A stretch of DNA of 64,000 bases from Aquarana catesbeiana (GCF_042186555.1 NC_133324.1:5159395-5223394); one strand, 5' to 3'; counted from the stretch's first letter, positions 10,142 through 20,476 are shown. Numbers and translations are program-made. The notes: generated by a model not told the origin, from the sequence alone.

Positions 10142-12370
10142 CTAACCAACAAAATCTAAGGACGTGAAAGAACCAACTAGAAAAAGTGTATCCAAATCAA
10201 AATCCCTGCGAGTCGGGAATGCCCCGTACACCCACTCCACATTGCTCATGCAATAGAGAAAGGGGGTGCCTAGAGCCCTCCCCACCCTTTTATACACCTC
10301 TATGTTAAAGGGACACTGGAGCAAAAGGTGGTCCATAGACTCCACTTTACCAACACACTCCAATCTAGGATAATCTTGATCATCCACAGGGTGATGCTTC
10401 AGGTTCCCTCTCACATAGAGCCTTCCATGAAAAGTGAGCCAGGCTTGATCCCTAGACTTCAAAGAGATTCTTTCCAAATTGAATAAACGCAACCCCTCCC
10501 TCATTACGGAGCCTGAGTAATCGCTAAAGGCCAGTGACACACTGAAAGCAGAGCCCAAAATCCTCTTCTCCAGAAGCTTCCTGGGGAGGGACTTGATATC
10601 CTCCACTGTCACCTGCCACTGCCGAAGTATTCTCAGACACAGGGCAACATTAGCCGGGAGCATGCCATGTTGGACTCTCAGCCATCTTCCCAGCATCGCA
10701 GAAAAGGCCTAAACCAAGATTGAAAAATACCCACCCATGCCAGGCGGGGTCTCTGCTAACATATTACCAAGATTGTACTTTAAGAAGAGCAGAGAAAAGA
10801 AAACTAACCATTCCTAGGCCACCCTTCCACCTGGACAGGTAAGTAACATTGCGCTTGATCAGGTTCAGTCTATTTCCCCATAACAGTTGGAAAAAACAGC
10901 TGTACACCCTTGCATAGAGAGATTCCAGCAAGATACAAACTAGGCTGGCATAAAAAAAGATTGGGCCCAGGTACGTTTTGATCAAGTCAACCCTCTCCCT
11001 TAAGGAAAGCTTCCATTTCTTCCAACTTGCTACTTTGGCATTGGCACCCACCAGCCTGCTTTCCCAATTTCGATGACCATAGTCACCAGGACCAAATTTG
11101 ATGCCCAACACTTTAATTTCCTGCTGGGGCTCTGGGAAGGCATCCGGAAGTTCGAAGCTTTCAGCCTCCTCACCCACCCTGAAAACTTCAATCTTTTCAT
11201 GGTTGACTTTAGAGCCAGAAGCAGGAGGTGCTCTATGACAGAGACCACTTCCAGCGCCTCCTCCATCCCAGAGACAATAACAGACACATCATCGGCATAG
11301 GCCATGACCTTCAAAGGCGGCACACCAGCAATGCCCAAAGGCACCCCGCACAAAGATCCATTCTCTAGCCTTCTTATGAAGGGGTCAATTGCGAATACAT
11401 ATAACAGGGGGCTCATAGGACACCCCTGGCGCACACCAGAGCCAACCTCAAAAGGCCGTCCAACCCAACCATTAACAGGTGGGAGGCTCTCAGCGCCTCT
11501 ATCTAATGTTTTCAGACAATCTATAAACCTCCCCTGCAGGCCGCATCTACCAAGTAGCAAATACAGGTACTCATGATTAACTCAATCAAAAGTGTTCGCT
11601 TGATCCAATGCCAACATGTACTTTCTCCATCCAGCAGCCCTGCATCGTTCCAAAGCCTCCCGGACAGCTAAAACTGCTGAAAAGGTACTTCTACCGAGCA
11701 GTGCTGATGATTGGATAATAAAATCGCCTGCAACTGACGACAAGCGCCAAAAAAGAATCTTCGCCAAGATCTTTCTATCAAAATTGAGAAGATGGATGGG
11801 GCGCCAGTTCTCAATCATTGAGGGGTCTTTACCTTTTGACAAAAAAAATCACAGCGGATTGCCTCATGGAGGGAGGGCGCGAACTCTCTTCTAGACAGCT
11901 GTTATAAAGCTCTGCTAAAAAGGGAGCCAGAATGGACTTAAACACCTGTAAAAACTCAGCTGTCAACCCATCTGGCCCACACGTTTTTTTGGTAGCCAGC
12001 TTCTCTATAGCATGAACTACCTCATCCACTGAAATTGGTTCTGTCAAATCCATCAAAGGCAACATATCATTTCCCAATCCTGGAGTAGAGTCCAGAAAGC
12101 TTTCCATCCTGTCCCCACTAACATTCTTTCTTCCCAGAAGGTCTGCGTTATATGACCTGAAGATCTCCAGGATCCCTGATCTGGACTTCACCAGGAAACC
12201 CGTACTATCCTTCAGGCCTATGACCATCTTACTGCTATGCCTTGCTTACAGTTCTGGTAAGGATTAGGCGAGTGATATTTCCCATAATCCCTCTCCAGAA
12301 CCAAGGAGGCATGCTGGTCGTATTGACACTTCTTAAGAAGAAGCTTCACCTCAGAGATCTCCCCTGGCAA

Positions 12371-12850
12371 CATATTCTGAAGTGGCCGACAGATGGAAGC
12401 CACAACTCTCCTGGATACTGGGAAGACAGCTAGGCTGTCTGAGACATCATGGAATCCGAATCCAGGAAGTTACGTCAACGGGAAGGGACCAACAACCAGC
12501 GTGAACAGCAAACCGGAAGTGATGTCATCAACATGCGATGCGTTTCGGAACAGCTAATTGGTTCCTTCTTTAAGCAATGACGCATTGTTTGAAGAAGGAA
12601 CCAATTAGCTGTTCCATTGCATGTTGAGGAGAGTTGTGGCTTCCATCTGTCGGCCACTCCAGAATATGTTACCATAGAATTACACCTCCGGATATCCCTG
12701 AGACTCCTTGGGACTACCAGAACGCCGGGCCACCTGCCATATTACTAATATGATGTAATCCAATCCATCTACCCTTTTGTAAATGTTTTTAACCCTTCTG
12801 GGAGTATAAAGTTTTACTTCTGCACTTAGAGGTGCCTTTTTTTCTTTTCA
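12371..12850. mobile_element. Penelope-derived insert with inverted repeats inside LINE ORF2
   Basis: A block at 12371-12412 (CATATTCTGAAGTGGCCGAC...) is repeated inverted at 12629-12670 with one mismatch visible. A second inverted pair, CAGCTAATTGGTTCCTTCTT and its complement, faces it at 12551-12611. The left arm carries about 115 bp absent from the right. The minus strand has GGAAC...GTTCCGAAACGCATCG, resembling the stem II/GAAA part of hammerhead motifs in Penelope-like elements. LINE sequence resumes at roughly 12850; the right limit is approximate. Confidence 0.55.
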
Positions 12851-13210
12851 ATGTACATACCAAGCTGCTTCTTCTTACTTATGGCCTTGAAAAGTCCAAT
12901 CGCCCTTTGTTTAACAAGCTCCCACCACTCTAACTTACTACTGCAAAAGTCCAGAATAGAAACCTGTGCCTGAAAAAATCCTAAAAAAGGATTGTCTTAC
13001 CAGGTTCCAGGAGAGCCGAATTCAGTTTCCAGGTACCCCTGTCCGAGGCATTCTGAGTCACAGACAGCATACAGTGGTCAGAGAACTCCACCGCCCTCAA
13101 CTCAGGAGCCGAGAAAGCAGAGTTCTCCTTTAAAAAAACCTATCTATTCTACTCTGACTATTCCCTCTCTGAAATGTGAATCCCGTGCTGGCAGGGCAGT
13201 GCTTAATATT

Positions 13211-13881
13211 AATAATATAAAAAGGATGCGGCGCTAAAACATATGAATAAACACACTAAATAAATATGAATATAAATACAATTTGAAATAAATAAACGTA
13301 GGAATATACACTAATATCCAAAGAAAATTAATAAATACCAAATGTGAATAAATATATGTATAAAAGTGAAGTCATCCCAAAAATCAGAATCCACAAACTA
13401 AATAAAAAGTCCGTGATTGAAAAGAGAGAGTGCCAAAAAGTGCCAAAAAAGGAGATAAAGATGCAGGTGGAGAAAACTTCTGTGTCTCTTCACACCCAAG
13501 GTGGAATATCAGATGCGCTTACCAGATCCTGGTGACTGCTATTACGGCAGTCATACACAGCACAGGGAATTGGGTCTCCCCACAACCTTGGCATAAGGTA
13601 CCCGTAAGCAGCAGATGGTTCTCAGGAATGAAAGACAAGAGGACAATCCATAGCGTAATAAGTCCGAACAATCAATTTATTAAAAAGGAAATGCACTTAC
13701 AGGAAATCGATGAATAAACAGCAAAATCCGTAATGTCAACGAGAATCGGCGTCTCCGTCTGCTGCCTCCGCTTCCTAGGTTCGTGTAAAGCCCAACACGA
13801 GAACGGACGTGGTGACGTCGTAGGCTCCTCCCTACGCGTTTCGTCACGATGGGACGTCGTCTGGGGATTGGCCAAGCCAAC
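13211..13881 (-). mobile_element. 671-bp non-autonomous insert with 14-bp target duplication
   Basis: CAGTGCTTAATATT occurs at 13197-13210 and again at 13882-13895, bracketing this insert exactly; LINE endonuclease-region sequence continues on both sides. The insert is A/T-rich on the left (many AATAAATA-like runs) and GC-rich on the right. On the minus strand its beginning reads GACGAAACGCGTAGG after GACGTCCC, resembling the hammerhead/GAAAC segment of Penelope-type elements common in frogs. It encodes no protein. A truncated Penelope-like or SINE-like copy is the best guess. Confidence 0.6.
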
Positions 13882-14811
13882 CAGTGCTTAATATTCACAT
13901 CTACCAGGCCTGCTTGTCTCACCATATCGCTAGGAAAAACGCTATCGTAACCCAGCCTGTCTATGGAGCCTCTCCTGTCTTCAGGCCTAACTATGGAGTT
14001 AAAGTCACCTCCAAAGACAACCTGCTGGGACATAAAAAGGAAGGGCGTGATCTTTGTGAAGGTGCAGGTCCTGCCTCCTAACAGAGACGTCCAAGACCAT
14101 GCATCTCCCCATTTCTACCTCAATTACCCGTCGGCACGTTACCATATTGATTTAAAAAAGGACCGCAACTCTGCTGCAAGGTTCAGTCGCAAGAGACCAA
14201 AAGGAGGGACCGCATCTCCACTCCCTTTTTGCTAGATGGACATCGGCCAAAGTATTGAGCCAGGTCTCTTGCAAAAATAATATCTCGGCATCAAACTCGC
14301 TGAGCAAAAATAAGACAGTAATATCACAAGCTCTTGCAGATTTAATGCTGGTGACATTAATGGTCGCCACCTTTATAGGGGTGGGAACTCGTTTCATAAC
14401 CTCTACCACACTCTCATCACCTGAAACAGCTCTCTTTAGACTATGTGATTCCCCCTCATCCATGGATGATAAAGAGAAAAAAGATACATCAGACAACTCA
14501 TCACCTGACAAAACCGAAAAAGTATTGTCAAGAGGAACCCCTCCTGGGTCCGACTCTGAGGAAGAAATGACCACTTTACTGGTCTTCTTCTTTTACTTCC
14601 TCTTAAACTTCTCCCATCTCTCATCATCGGAATCCCCCCCAACAGAGGGTGAGACATGAGACATGGACACCCTTCCCTCAACCCCTCCCCCATCCAACAC
14701 CCCCACATTCCCCTGACCATGTTTGCGCTGCTGAGGGACATGGACTGAAGGCTGAGAGGGAAGATCCGCTAAACCTGCCCCCCCAGCAGCTTCTGCTAGT
14801 ATAGAGGATCT

Positions 14812-15060
14812 ATGTACAGTAGGATTAGGGACCACCACATGGGGGACAGACTCAGGGACCACATTACTAGAGGAAACAGAATCCAGAACAGATGTAACAG
14901 ACACAGGAGGGACAGACTCAGGGACCACATTACTAGAGGAAACAGAATCCGAAACAACAGATGTAACAGACACAGGAGGGACAGACTGAGGGACCACATT
15001 ACTAGAGGTAACAGAATCCAGAACAGATGTAACAGACACGGGAGGGACAGACTCAGCGGC
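14812..15060. repeat. ~63-75 bp tandem repeat in LINE ORF1 tail
   Basis: Three imperfect units contain GGGACCACATTACTAGAGG followed by AACAGAATCC and GATGTAACAGACAC. They encode a repeated SVPPVSVTSV...SSNVVPE peptide on the minus strand. Confidence 0.85.
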
Positions 15061-15552
15061 CTCATCCTCTTTATCGAGCCTCTGCAGCTCAGCCTCCAAT
15101 CTTGGCAAGTTATGTAATGCCTCCGGGCACTGACTATAAGCATGACCGAGCTTCTGGCACAAAAATTGCACCGAATCTCGGTACAATCCTTGGTCAAATG
15201 GTCCAAACCCTGGCATAGTGGGCACTTCTTGCGGGTACAGGTTGATGCAAAATGGCCTTTGTCTCCACATTTATTACAGACCTTAGGCTGACCCTGGTAG
15301 AAAATGGTTAGCCTATCCCTCCCCAGAAAGGCTGAACAGGGCAGGTATTGAACTACATTGCCCAGCACCCCCAATTTTAGTGACACTGTCCAGGCCCCTG
15401 TCCATATCTCATTTTCATCAAGGACCTCCCGCAGTGGAGCGAGGACCTCGCCATATCGGCATAGTCATGCTATCAAATCAGTCTTCGGTATGGATTCGTT
15501 ATGCACCAGGATTGTCACTGATTTTATCAGAGGCTGCCTCAAAATCACTTTT

Positions 15553-16262
15553 GCACCATCCACCTCAGCCAGGACACCATCTACTACAGCTGGGACACCA
15601 TCCACCTCAGCCAGGAAACCATCTACTACAGCCGGGACACCATCCACCTCAGCCGGGACACCATCTACCACAGCCAGGACACCATCCACCACAGCCAGGA
15701 CACCATCTACCACAGCTGGGACACCATCTACCACAGCTGGGACACCATCCACCTCAGCCGGGACACCATCTACCACAGCCGGGACACCATCTACCACAGC
15801 CGGGACACCATCTACCACAGCCGGGACACCATCCACCACAGCCGGGGCACCATCCACCACAGCCGGGACACCATCCACCACAGCCGGGACACCATCCACC
15901 ACAGCCGGGACACCATCTACCACAGCCGGGACACCATCCACCACAGCCGGGACACCATCCACCACAGCCGGGACAACATCCACCACAGCCGGGACAACAT
16001 CTACTATAGCCGGGACACCATCTACTACAGCCGGGACACCATCAACTATATATCTACTACAGCCGGGACACCATTCACTACAGCCAGGACACCATTCACC
16101 ACAGCCGGGGCACCATTCACCACAGCCGGGACACCATTCACCACATCCGGGACACCATCCACTACAGCCGGGACACCATCTACCACAGCTGGGACACCAT
16201 CCATCACAGCCGGGACACCATCTAACACAGCCGGGACACCATCTAACACAGCTGGGACACAC
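15553..16262. repeat. 21-bp minisatellite within LINE ORF1
   Basis: The unit is GGGACACCATCTACCACAGCC with CAC/CTC/TAC variants, about 33 copies. On the minus strand one frame encodes VDGVPAV per unit. A small out-of-register step occurs at about 16040 (ACTATATATCTACTACAGCC), after which the phase changes. Units at the two edges are the most diverged. Confidence 0.95.
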
Positions 16263-16899
16263 AGAAATGTTGGAAGGAGGCAGCGTGGTGTTCTGGGATT
16301 TCTCCACCAGTACTGGCTTTGCCAGTCTGTAACCCATCTACTCATCCTCGGGGACTTCTGATGGATCATCAATGGGCCTGTCTGCCCCCAGAGGTGACTC
16401 CATCTGCTGGATAAACTTTAGGGTGCCATGTTCACTCTCAACCCCATGGCTGGTTGCCGCTGGCGATTCCCAGGCATGACATGGGGGGAGAGGTGCAGAG
16501 GCAGATAGACCCGGGTCATCCATTACCTGAGGCTGCTGATCCACAGAACTTGCTGATGACTGGCTGGCAAATCTCCTCTCATTGTCAAACTTTTCTTTAA
16601 ATGCTCCACTTCTGTCTTTCAACTTTTCCAACAATAAAGTTTGCTTCTTTACTTTCTCCTCCAATTCGTGTAACTCCGACTTCATGGCCAAATGATTTTT
16701 ACTCCAGGCCTGGCAGTATTTGGCTCTAAAGGTTTTATGTTCAGCCTTCAAAACCTTAAGTTTCTTCTCAGCTCTTTCAATCGCCCTTAAAATGATTGAT
16801 AATCTTCTGACCGGAGATATCCACATCCTCACCAGGGCCTGGACCCACAGTCATGTCCTCCACCACCTCCTCACTAGGCCCCGTATCATCAGGAGGATC

Positions 16900-17069
16900 T
16901 AGGGTTGTCACCTCATCCCTTTAAACCCGAACACATCTTCATTACACGGGTTCTGAGGCTAATGTAATGCAGATAAGGCACCGAGTGAGTTTAAATACCA
17001 CCTTAATCAGTCACAGAAACTGGGTAATTAATATGTGTTCGGTTTTAAAGGAATGAGGTGGCAACCCTA
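16900..17069. mobile_element. hAT-type MITE, copy 1
   Basis: A ~170-bp palindromic element with terminal inverted repeats TAGGGTTGTCACCTCATCCC and the complement of TAGGGTTGCCACCTCATTCC. It is flanked by GGAGGATC (16892-16899) and GGGGGATC (17070-17077), a 7/8 match, consistent with an 8-bp target duplication. It interrupts the LINE ORF1 N-terminal region. Confidence 0.85.
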
Positions 17070-17195
17070 GGGGGATCCTTCCCAGGGCCTCCCCCAGGAT
17101 CAGGCATTGTTCCTGGGCCAAGTTAGCAGGCAAGGCCCAGGCTTTAAAAGACTGGTTCTCAGAGAGAGCTTCTTCACTGTGTCCTCCTCCTTCTC

Positions 17196-18330
17196 CCACT
17201 GACCACCAATGTAAGGGGGCCCTTCACCACTGACCACCAATGTAAGGGTGTCCATCACCACTGACCCCCAATGTAATGGGGCCCTTAACCACTGGCCACC
17301 AATGTAAGAGGGTCCATCACCACTGACCCCCAATGTACGGGGGCCCTTCACCACTGACCACCAATGTAAGGGGGCCCATCACCACTGACCCCCAATGTAA
17401 GGGGGCCCTTCACCACTGACCACCAATGTAAGGGGGTCCATCACCACTGACCCCCAATGTAATGGGGCCCTTAACCACTGACCACCAGTGTAAGGGGGTC
17501 CATCACCACTGACCACCAATGTAAGGGGATGCATCACCACTGACCCCCAATGTAATGGGGCCATTCACCACTGACCACCAGTGTAAGGGCGCCCTTTAGA
17601 GTTGCCACCTCACCCCTTTAAACCCGAACACATATGAATTACACAGTTTCTGAGGCTAATTGAATGCAGATAAGACACCAAGTGAGTTTAATTACCACCT
17701 TTATCAGCCACAGAACCCGTGTAATTAATATGTGTTGGGTTTTAAAGGGATGAGGTGGCAACTCTAGGGCCCTTCCCCACTGACCACCAATGTAAGGGGG
17801 CCCTTCACCACTGACCACCAATGTAAGGGGGCCCTTCACCACTGACCCCCAATGTAATGGGGCCCTTCACCACTGATCACCAATGTAAGGGGGCCCTTCC
17901 CCACTGACCAGCAACATAAGGGGGCCCTTTACCACTGACCACCAATGTAAGGGGGCCCTTCACCACTGACCACCAATGTAAGGGGGCCCTTCCCCACTGA
18001 CCAGCAACATAAGGGGGCCCTTTACCACTGATCACCAATGTAAGGGGGCCCTTCACCACTGATCACCAATGTAAGGGGTCCCTTCACCACTGATCACCAA
18101 TGTAAGGGCGGCCCTTCACCGCTGACCACCAATGTAAGGGGGCCAGTCACCGCTGACCACCAATGTAAGGGGGCCAGTCACCACTGACCACCAATGTAAG
18201 GGGGCCCTTCACCACTGACCACCAATGTAAGGGGGGCCCTTCACCACTGACCACCATTGTAGGGGGGCACTTCACCACTGACCACCAATGTAAGGGGGCC
18301 CTTCACCACTGACCACCAATATAAGGGACC
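17196..18330. repeat. 31-bp intron minisatellite, main array
   Basis: The unit approximates ACTGACCACCAATGTAAGGG plus GGCCCTTCACC. About 30 copies carry CCC/ACC, ATG/GTG and indel variants. It is interrupted at 17597-17766 by a MITE. Open frames reading GPLTLVVSG on the minus strand are repeat artefacts. Confidence 0.95.
17597..17766. mobile_element. hAT-type MITE, copy 2
   Basis: 170 bp, same family as the copy at 16900, with ends TAGAGTTGCCACCTC and its complement. Flanks are GCGCCCTT (17589-17596) and GGGCCCTT (17767-17774), 7/8 matching. The copy sits inside the 31-bp minisatellite, so it postdates that array. Confidence 0.88.
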
Positions 18331-18786
18331 ACCTTTATTACACAAAAAAATGAAACATATTTTTCTATACAGCAGAGCTCAGACAGGAAGAAGGGAGTAA
18401 CAGAACAAGAAACCACTTAGTTGTACTACAGTACTCATGTGCTAACACAGAGCATGCTGATAGGAGGAGAGGGCAGAGTGACAGGGAGATGAGCTCATCA
18501 CTCTGCTGCTTCTCCTTTCACTGTCCAATCACAGACTAGGGGAGGGCTGAGCTGATCTTCATTTGTTATGGTAGTTGGTAGGAGGAGCTATGACACATAC
18601 TATACCTCCCACCGTGAACTTACCAGCCCACAATGATGGGTGACCACACTGCAGTCCGTTGTCACAGGGTCACACACTATGACATCATGGAGCACATGAT
18701 AGGGTGCAAATACATGATGGAAGCGGTGGGGGGAGATGGGAGGTCCTGATATCAGAAATTGATTGTCCTGTCTGTGTGTCTTCCAG
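18331..18786. other. 3' end of tlx2 intron 2
   Basis: Single-copy-looking sequence leading to the exon 3 acceptor. A pyrimidine-rich stretch TGTCCTGTCTGTGTGTCTTC precedes CAG (ending 18786). No other element was recognised. Confidence 0.6.
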
Positions 18787-18976
18787 GCGTCAGACGGCGG
18801 AGGAGCGGGAAGCTGAGCGCCAACAGACCAATCGTATGATGATGCACCTCCAACAAGAAGCCTTCCAGAAGAGTCTACAGCAGCCCATCCCCCGAGACCC
18901 CCTGTGTGCTCATAACACATCGCTCTGTGCTCTTCAGAACCTGCAACCCTGGGCGGAGGACACTCCCACCGTATGA
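18787..18976 (+). CDS. tlx2: tlx2 terminal coding exon (exon 3)
   Basis: The acceptor AG is at 18785-18786. The first base completes the Arg codon left by exon 2, giving TKWRRQTAEEREAERQQ across the junction, the invariant TLX continuation after the homeodomain. Then come LQQEAFQKSLQQP and the conserved C-terminal block DPLCAHNTSLCALQNL followed by QPWAED. WAED after QPW matches TLX2; TLX1 and TLX3 usually have WEED or WSDD. The protein then stops after TPTV (TGA 18974-18976), several residues earlier than the short hydrophobic tail usual for the family. These final codons coincide with the first unit of a minisatellite, so the normal tail may have been replaced. The 62-residue segment is otherwise uninterrupted. 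Confidence 0.92.
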
Positions 18977-19870
18977 CATCATCAGAGGAGACTGCTGGTG
19001 TATGACATCATGAGAGGAGACTGCCAGTATATGACATCATCAGAGGACACTACGGGCGTATGATATCATCACAGGACACTCCCACCGCATGACGTCATCA
19101 AAGGAGACTGCCTGTGTATGACATCAGAGGAGACTGCCAGTGTATGACATCATCAGAGGACACTACGAGTGTATGATATCACCACAGGACACTCCCACCA
19201 CATGACATCATCAGAGGAAACTACGGGTGTATGATATCATCACAGGACACTCCCACCGCATGACATCATCAGAGGAAACTACAGGTGTATGATATCATCA
19301 CAGGACACTCCCACCGTATGACATCATCAGAGGAGACTGCCTGTGTATAACATCATCACAGGACACTCCCACCGCATGACATCATCAGAGGAAACTACGG
19401 GTGTTTGATATCATCACAGGACACTCCCACCGCATGACATCATCAAAGGAGACTGCCTGTGTATGACATCATCAGAGGAGACTCCCACCGCATGACATCA
19501 TCAGAGGAGACTGTGTATAACATCATCAGAGGACACTCCCACCACATGACATCATCAGAGCAGACTGCTGGTGAAAGACATCATCAGAGGACACTCCCAC
19601 CTCATGACATCATCAGCGGAGACTGCCTGCATATGATATCATCAGAGAAGACTGCCTGTGTATGACATCATCAGAGGAGACTGCCCAGGTATGACATCCT
19701 CAGAGGAGACTCCATCACATGACATTATCAGAGCAGATTGCCTGTGTTTGACATCATCAGAGGGGGCTTCCTGTGTATGACATCATCAGAGGGAGCTGCC
19801 TGTGTATGACATCATCAAAGGAGGTCTCTAATATATAGCATCATTAAAGGAGACCACCAAAGTATGACAT
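18957..19870. repeat. ~30-bp minisatellite starting in the tlx2 stop region
   Basis: Units combine TATGACATCATCAGAGGAGA with CTGCCTGTG or with CACTCCCACCG, often alternating as ~60-bp dimers. The earliest unit contains the last tlx2 codons (GAC ACT CCC ACC GTA TGA). More diverged units (TATGACATCATCAGAGG, TGATATCACCAGAG) extend to about 20190. It presumably forms most of the tlx2 3' UTR. Confidence 0.93.
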
Positions 19871-20476
19871 CATCAGAGGAGCTCCTTCATGTATGACATC
19901 AGTGGTGGATGTCCTTGGAGTAAAACATCATCAGAGATCACCAATCTAGGATCACAGGAGACTGCAGTGTATGATGACTTATGGAGCCTCGACAATGTCT
20001 GAAATCAAAAGGCACCTCCAATGTATGGAATCATTGGCGAATGAGATAATCAGAGGAGATGCTTGGCATAACAAATCCAGTTTCCAGTGTATGACATTAT
20101 CAGAGGAGGTCATTGATGTATGATATCACCAGAGACTTCTAGAGTATGACATCATAGGAGACCTCCAGGGTATGACATCATCAGAGGAGGTCTTTGGTCA
20201 ATGCAATGTTTTTATGAACTCTTCCTCCCCCGGGATAAGGGTGGAGTCCATAGAAGTACAGAAGCTCCATGGGGGAGCAGACTTGACTGGGGTGAGGGTG
20301 GGGTGTCACATTTTTACTGTCAGACGCTTTATATAAAATCTTTGTTGTAGAAATAAAAATTATCTCCAGACTGATATCCAGTCACTATGGAAACGGGAAG
20401 GTGAGACTGTCTCCCACACTTTTATTGGGGTTCCATGAGGGATAAGTGCCCTCGCTGTCTGCCTATATGATGTGTA
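19871..20476 (+). other. tlx2 3' flank with degenerate repeat units
   Basis: Scattered ATGACATCATCAGAGG remnants continue to about 20190, then non-repeated sequence. It contains the poly(A) signal candidate at 20352. Nothing else was recognised before the 15-bp array starts. Confidence 0.5.
20352..20357 (+). promoter_or_regulatory. tlx2: Candidate tlx2 polyadenylation signal
   Basis: AATAAA lies about 1.38 kb after the tlx2 stop, past the minisatellite and before the 15-bp array. It is the first clean hexamer noticed downstream of the exon; usage is not shown. Confidence 0.45.

Larger units (their letters stand above)
10142..14574 (-). pseudogene. LINE ORF2 pseudogene: AP-endonuclease and reverse transcriptase
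   Basis: This protein nicks target DNA and copies the LINE RNA. Starting at 14574 on the minus strand, the N-terminal leader is Ser/Asp-rich. The endonuclease shows KVATINVTSIKSARA and FLQETWL (about 14200-14400), then VVFGGDFNSIVRPEDR (about 13980-14025). RT blocks are NWRPIHLLNFDRKILAKIL (about 11750-11810), GSGVRQGCPMSPLLYVFAID (about 11390-11450) and MAYADDVSVIV (about 11280-11310; YADD present). A C-terminal Cys-His tail reads CVGKVESMDHLLLQCPF (about 10310-10360). It is broken by frameshifts (near 14150, 11835 and 11100), an in-frame stop just after the ...TFD motif (about 11580), and two inserted repeats. The family call rests on domain order and the knuckle-type ORF1; Tx1-like is the best fit. 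Confidence 0.85.
14593..17190 (-). pseudogene. LINE ORF1 pseudogene: coiled coil, repeat tract, CCHC knuckles
   Basis: An RNA-binding Gag-like protein of the LINE. On the minus strand a charged segment near 17190-17075 is cut by a MITE, then continues at about 16895 (MTVGPGPGEDVDISGQ at about 16850). A Lys/Glu-rich coiled coil spans about 16690-16560. A 21-bp repeat tract encodes VDGVPAV copies (16262-15553). A conserved block SVTILVHNESIPKTDLIA lies near 15470-15520, then FLGRDRLTIFYQGQPKVC and two CCHC knuckles (CNKCGDKGHFASTC, CPLCQGLDHLTKDC) at 15290-15180. The third knuckle is split by a frameshift near 15165 and resumes as FLCQKLGHAYSQC. A Ser/Val-rich tail has three ~75-bp repeats (14812-15060). 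An in-frame TAG at 16338 and frame changes make it non-functional. Confidence 0.8.
8226..17195 (-). mobile_element. Minus-strand LINE (Tx1/L1-like), nested and degenerate
   Basis: Read on the minus strand the order is ORF1 (N-terminal region near 17190, coiled coil, CCHC knuckles, end at 14593), a 17-bp gap, ORF2 (AP-endonuclease, reverse transcriptase, C-terminal Cys-rich tail, ending about 10142), then a 3' UTR. An A-rich end may correspond to the T-rich stretch at 8235-8245 on the + strand. Interruptions are Tc1 (8313-9925), Penelope-derived DNA (about 12371-12850; 13211-13881) and a MITE (16900-17069). Both flanks are the same 31-bp minisatellite. The exact ends and any target duplication could not be fixed, and the outer limits are inferred from where the minisatellite stops and restarts. 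Confidence 0.65.

Noticed and set aside
15358..16332. Plus-strand Thr/Pro-rich (TPSTTAG) mucin-like open frame
   Set aside because: It is the opposite-strand reading of the 21-bp repeat inside the minus-strand LINE ORF1. The unique flanks make sense only on the minus strand.
17100..18059. Minus-strand GPLTLVVSG-type frames as genes
   Set aside because: Artefacts of the 31-bp minisatellite in tlx2 intron 2.
7473..18976. TLX1 or TLX3 rather than tlx2
   Set aside because: PPKRKKPRTSFSR before the homeodomain helices and QPWAED at the C-terminus fit TLX2 better. This is not excluded without exon 1.
19459..19665. Small open frame downstream of tlx2
   Set aside because: Composed entirely of minisatellite units (MTSSEET-like repeats).
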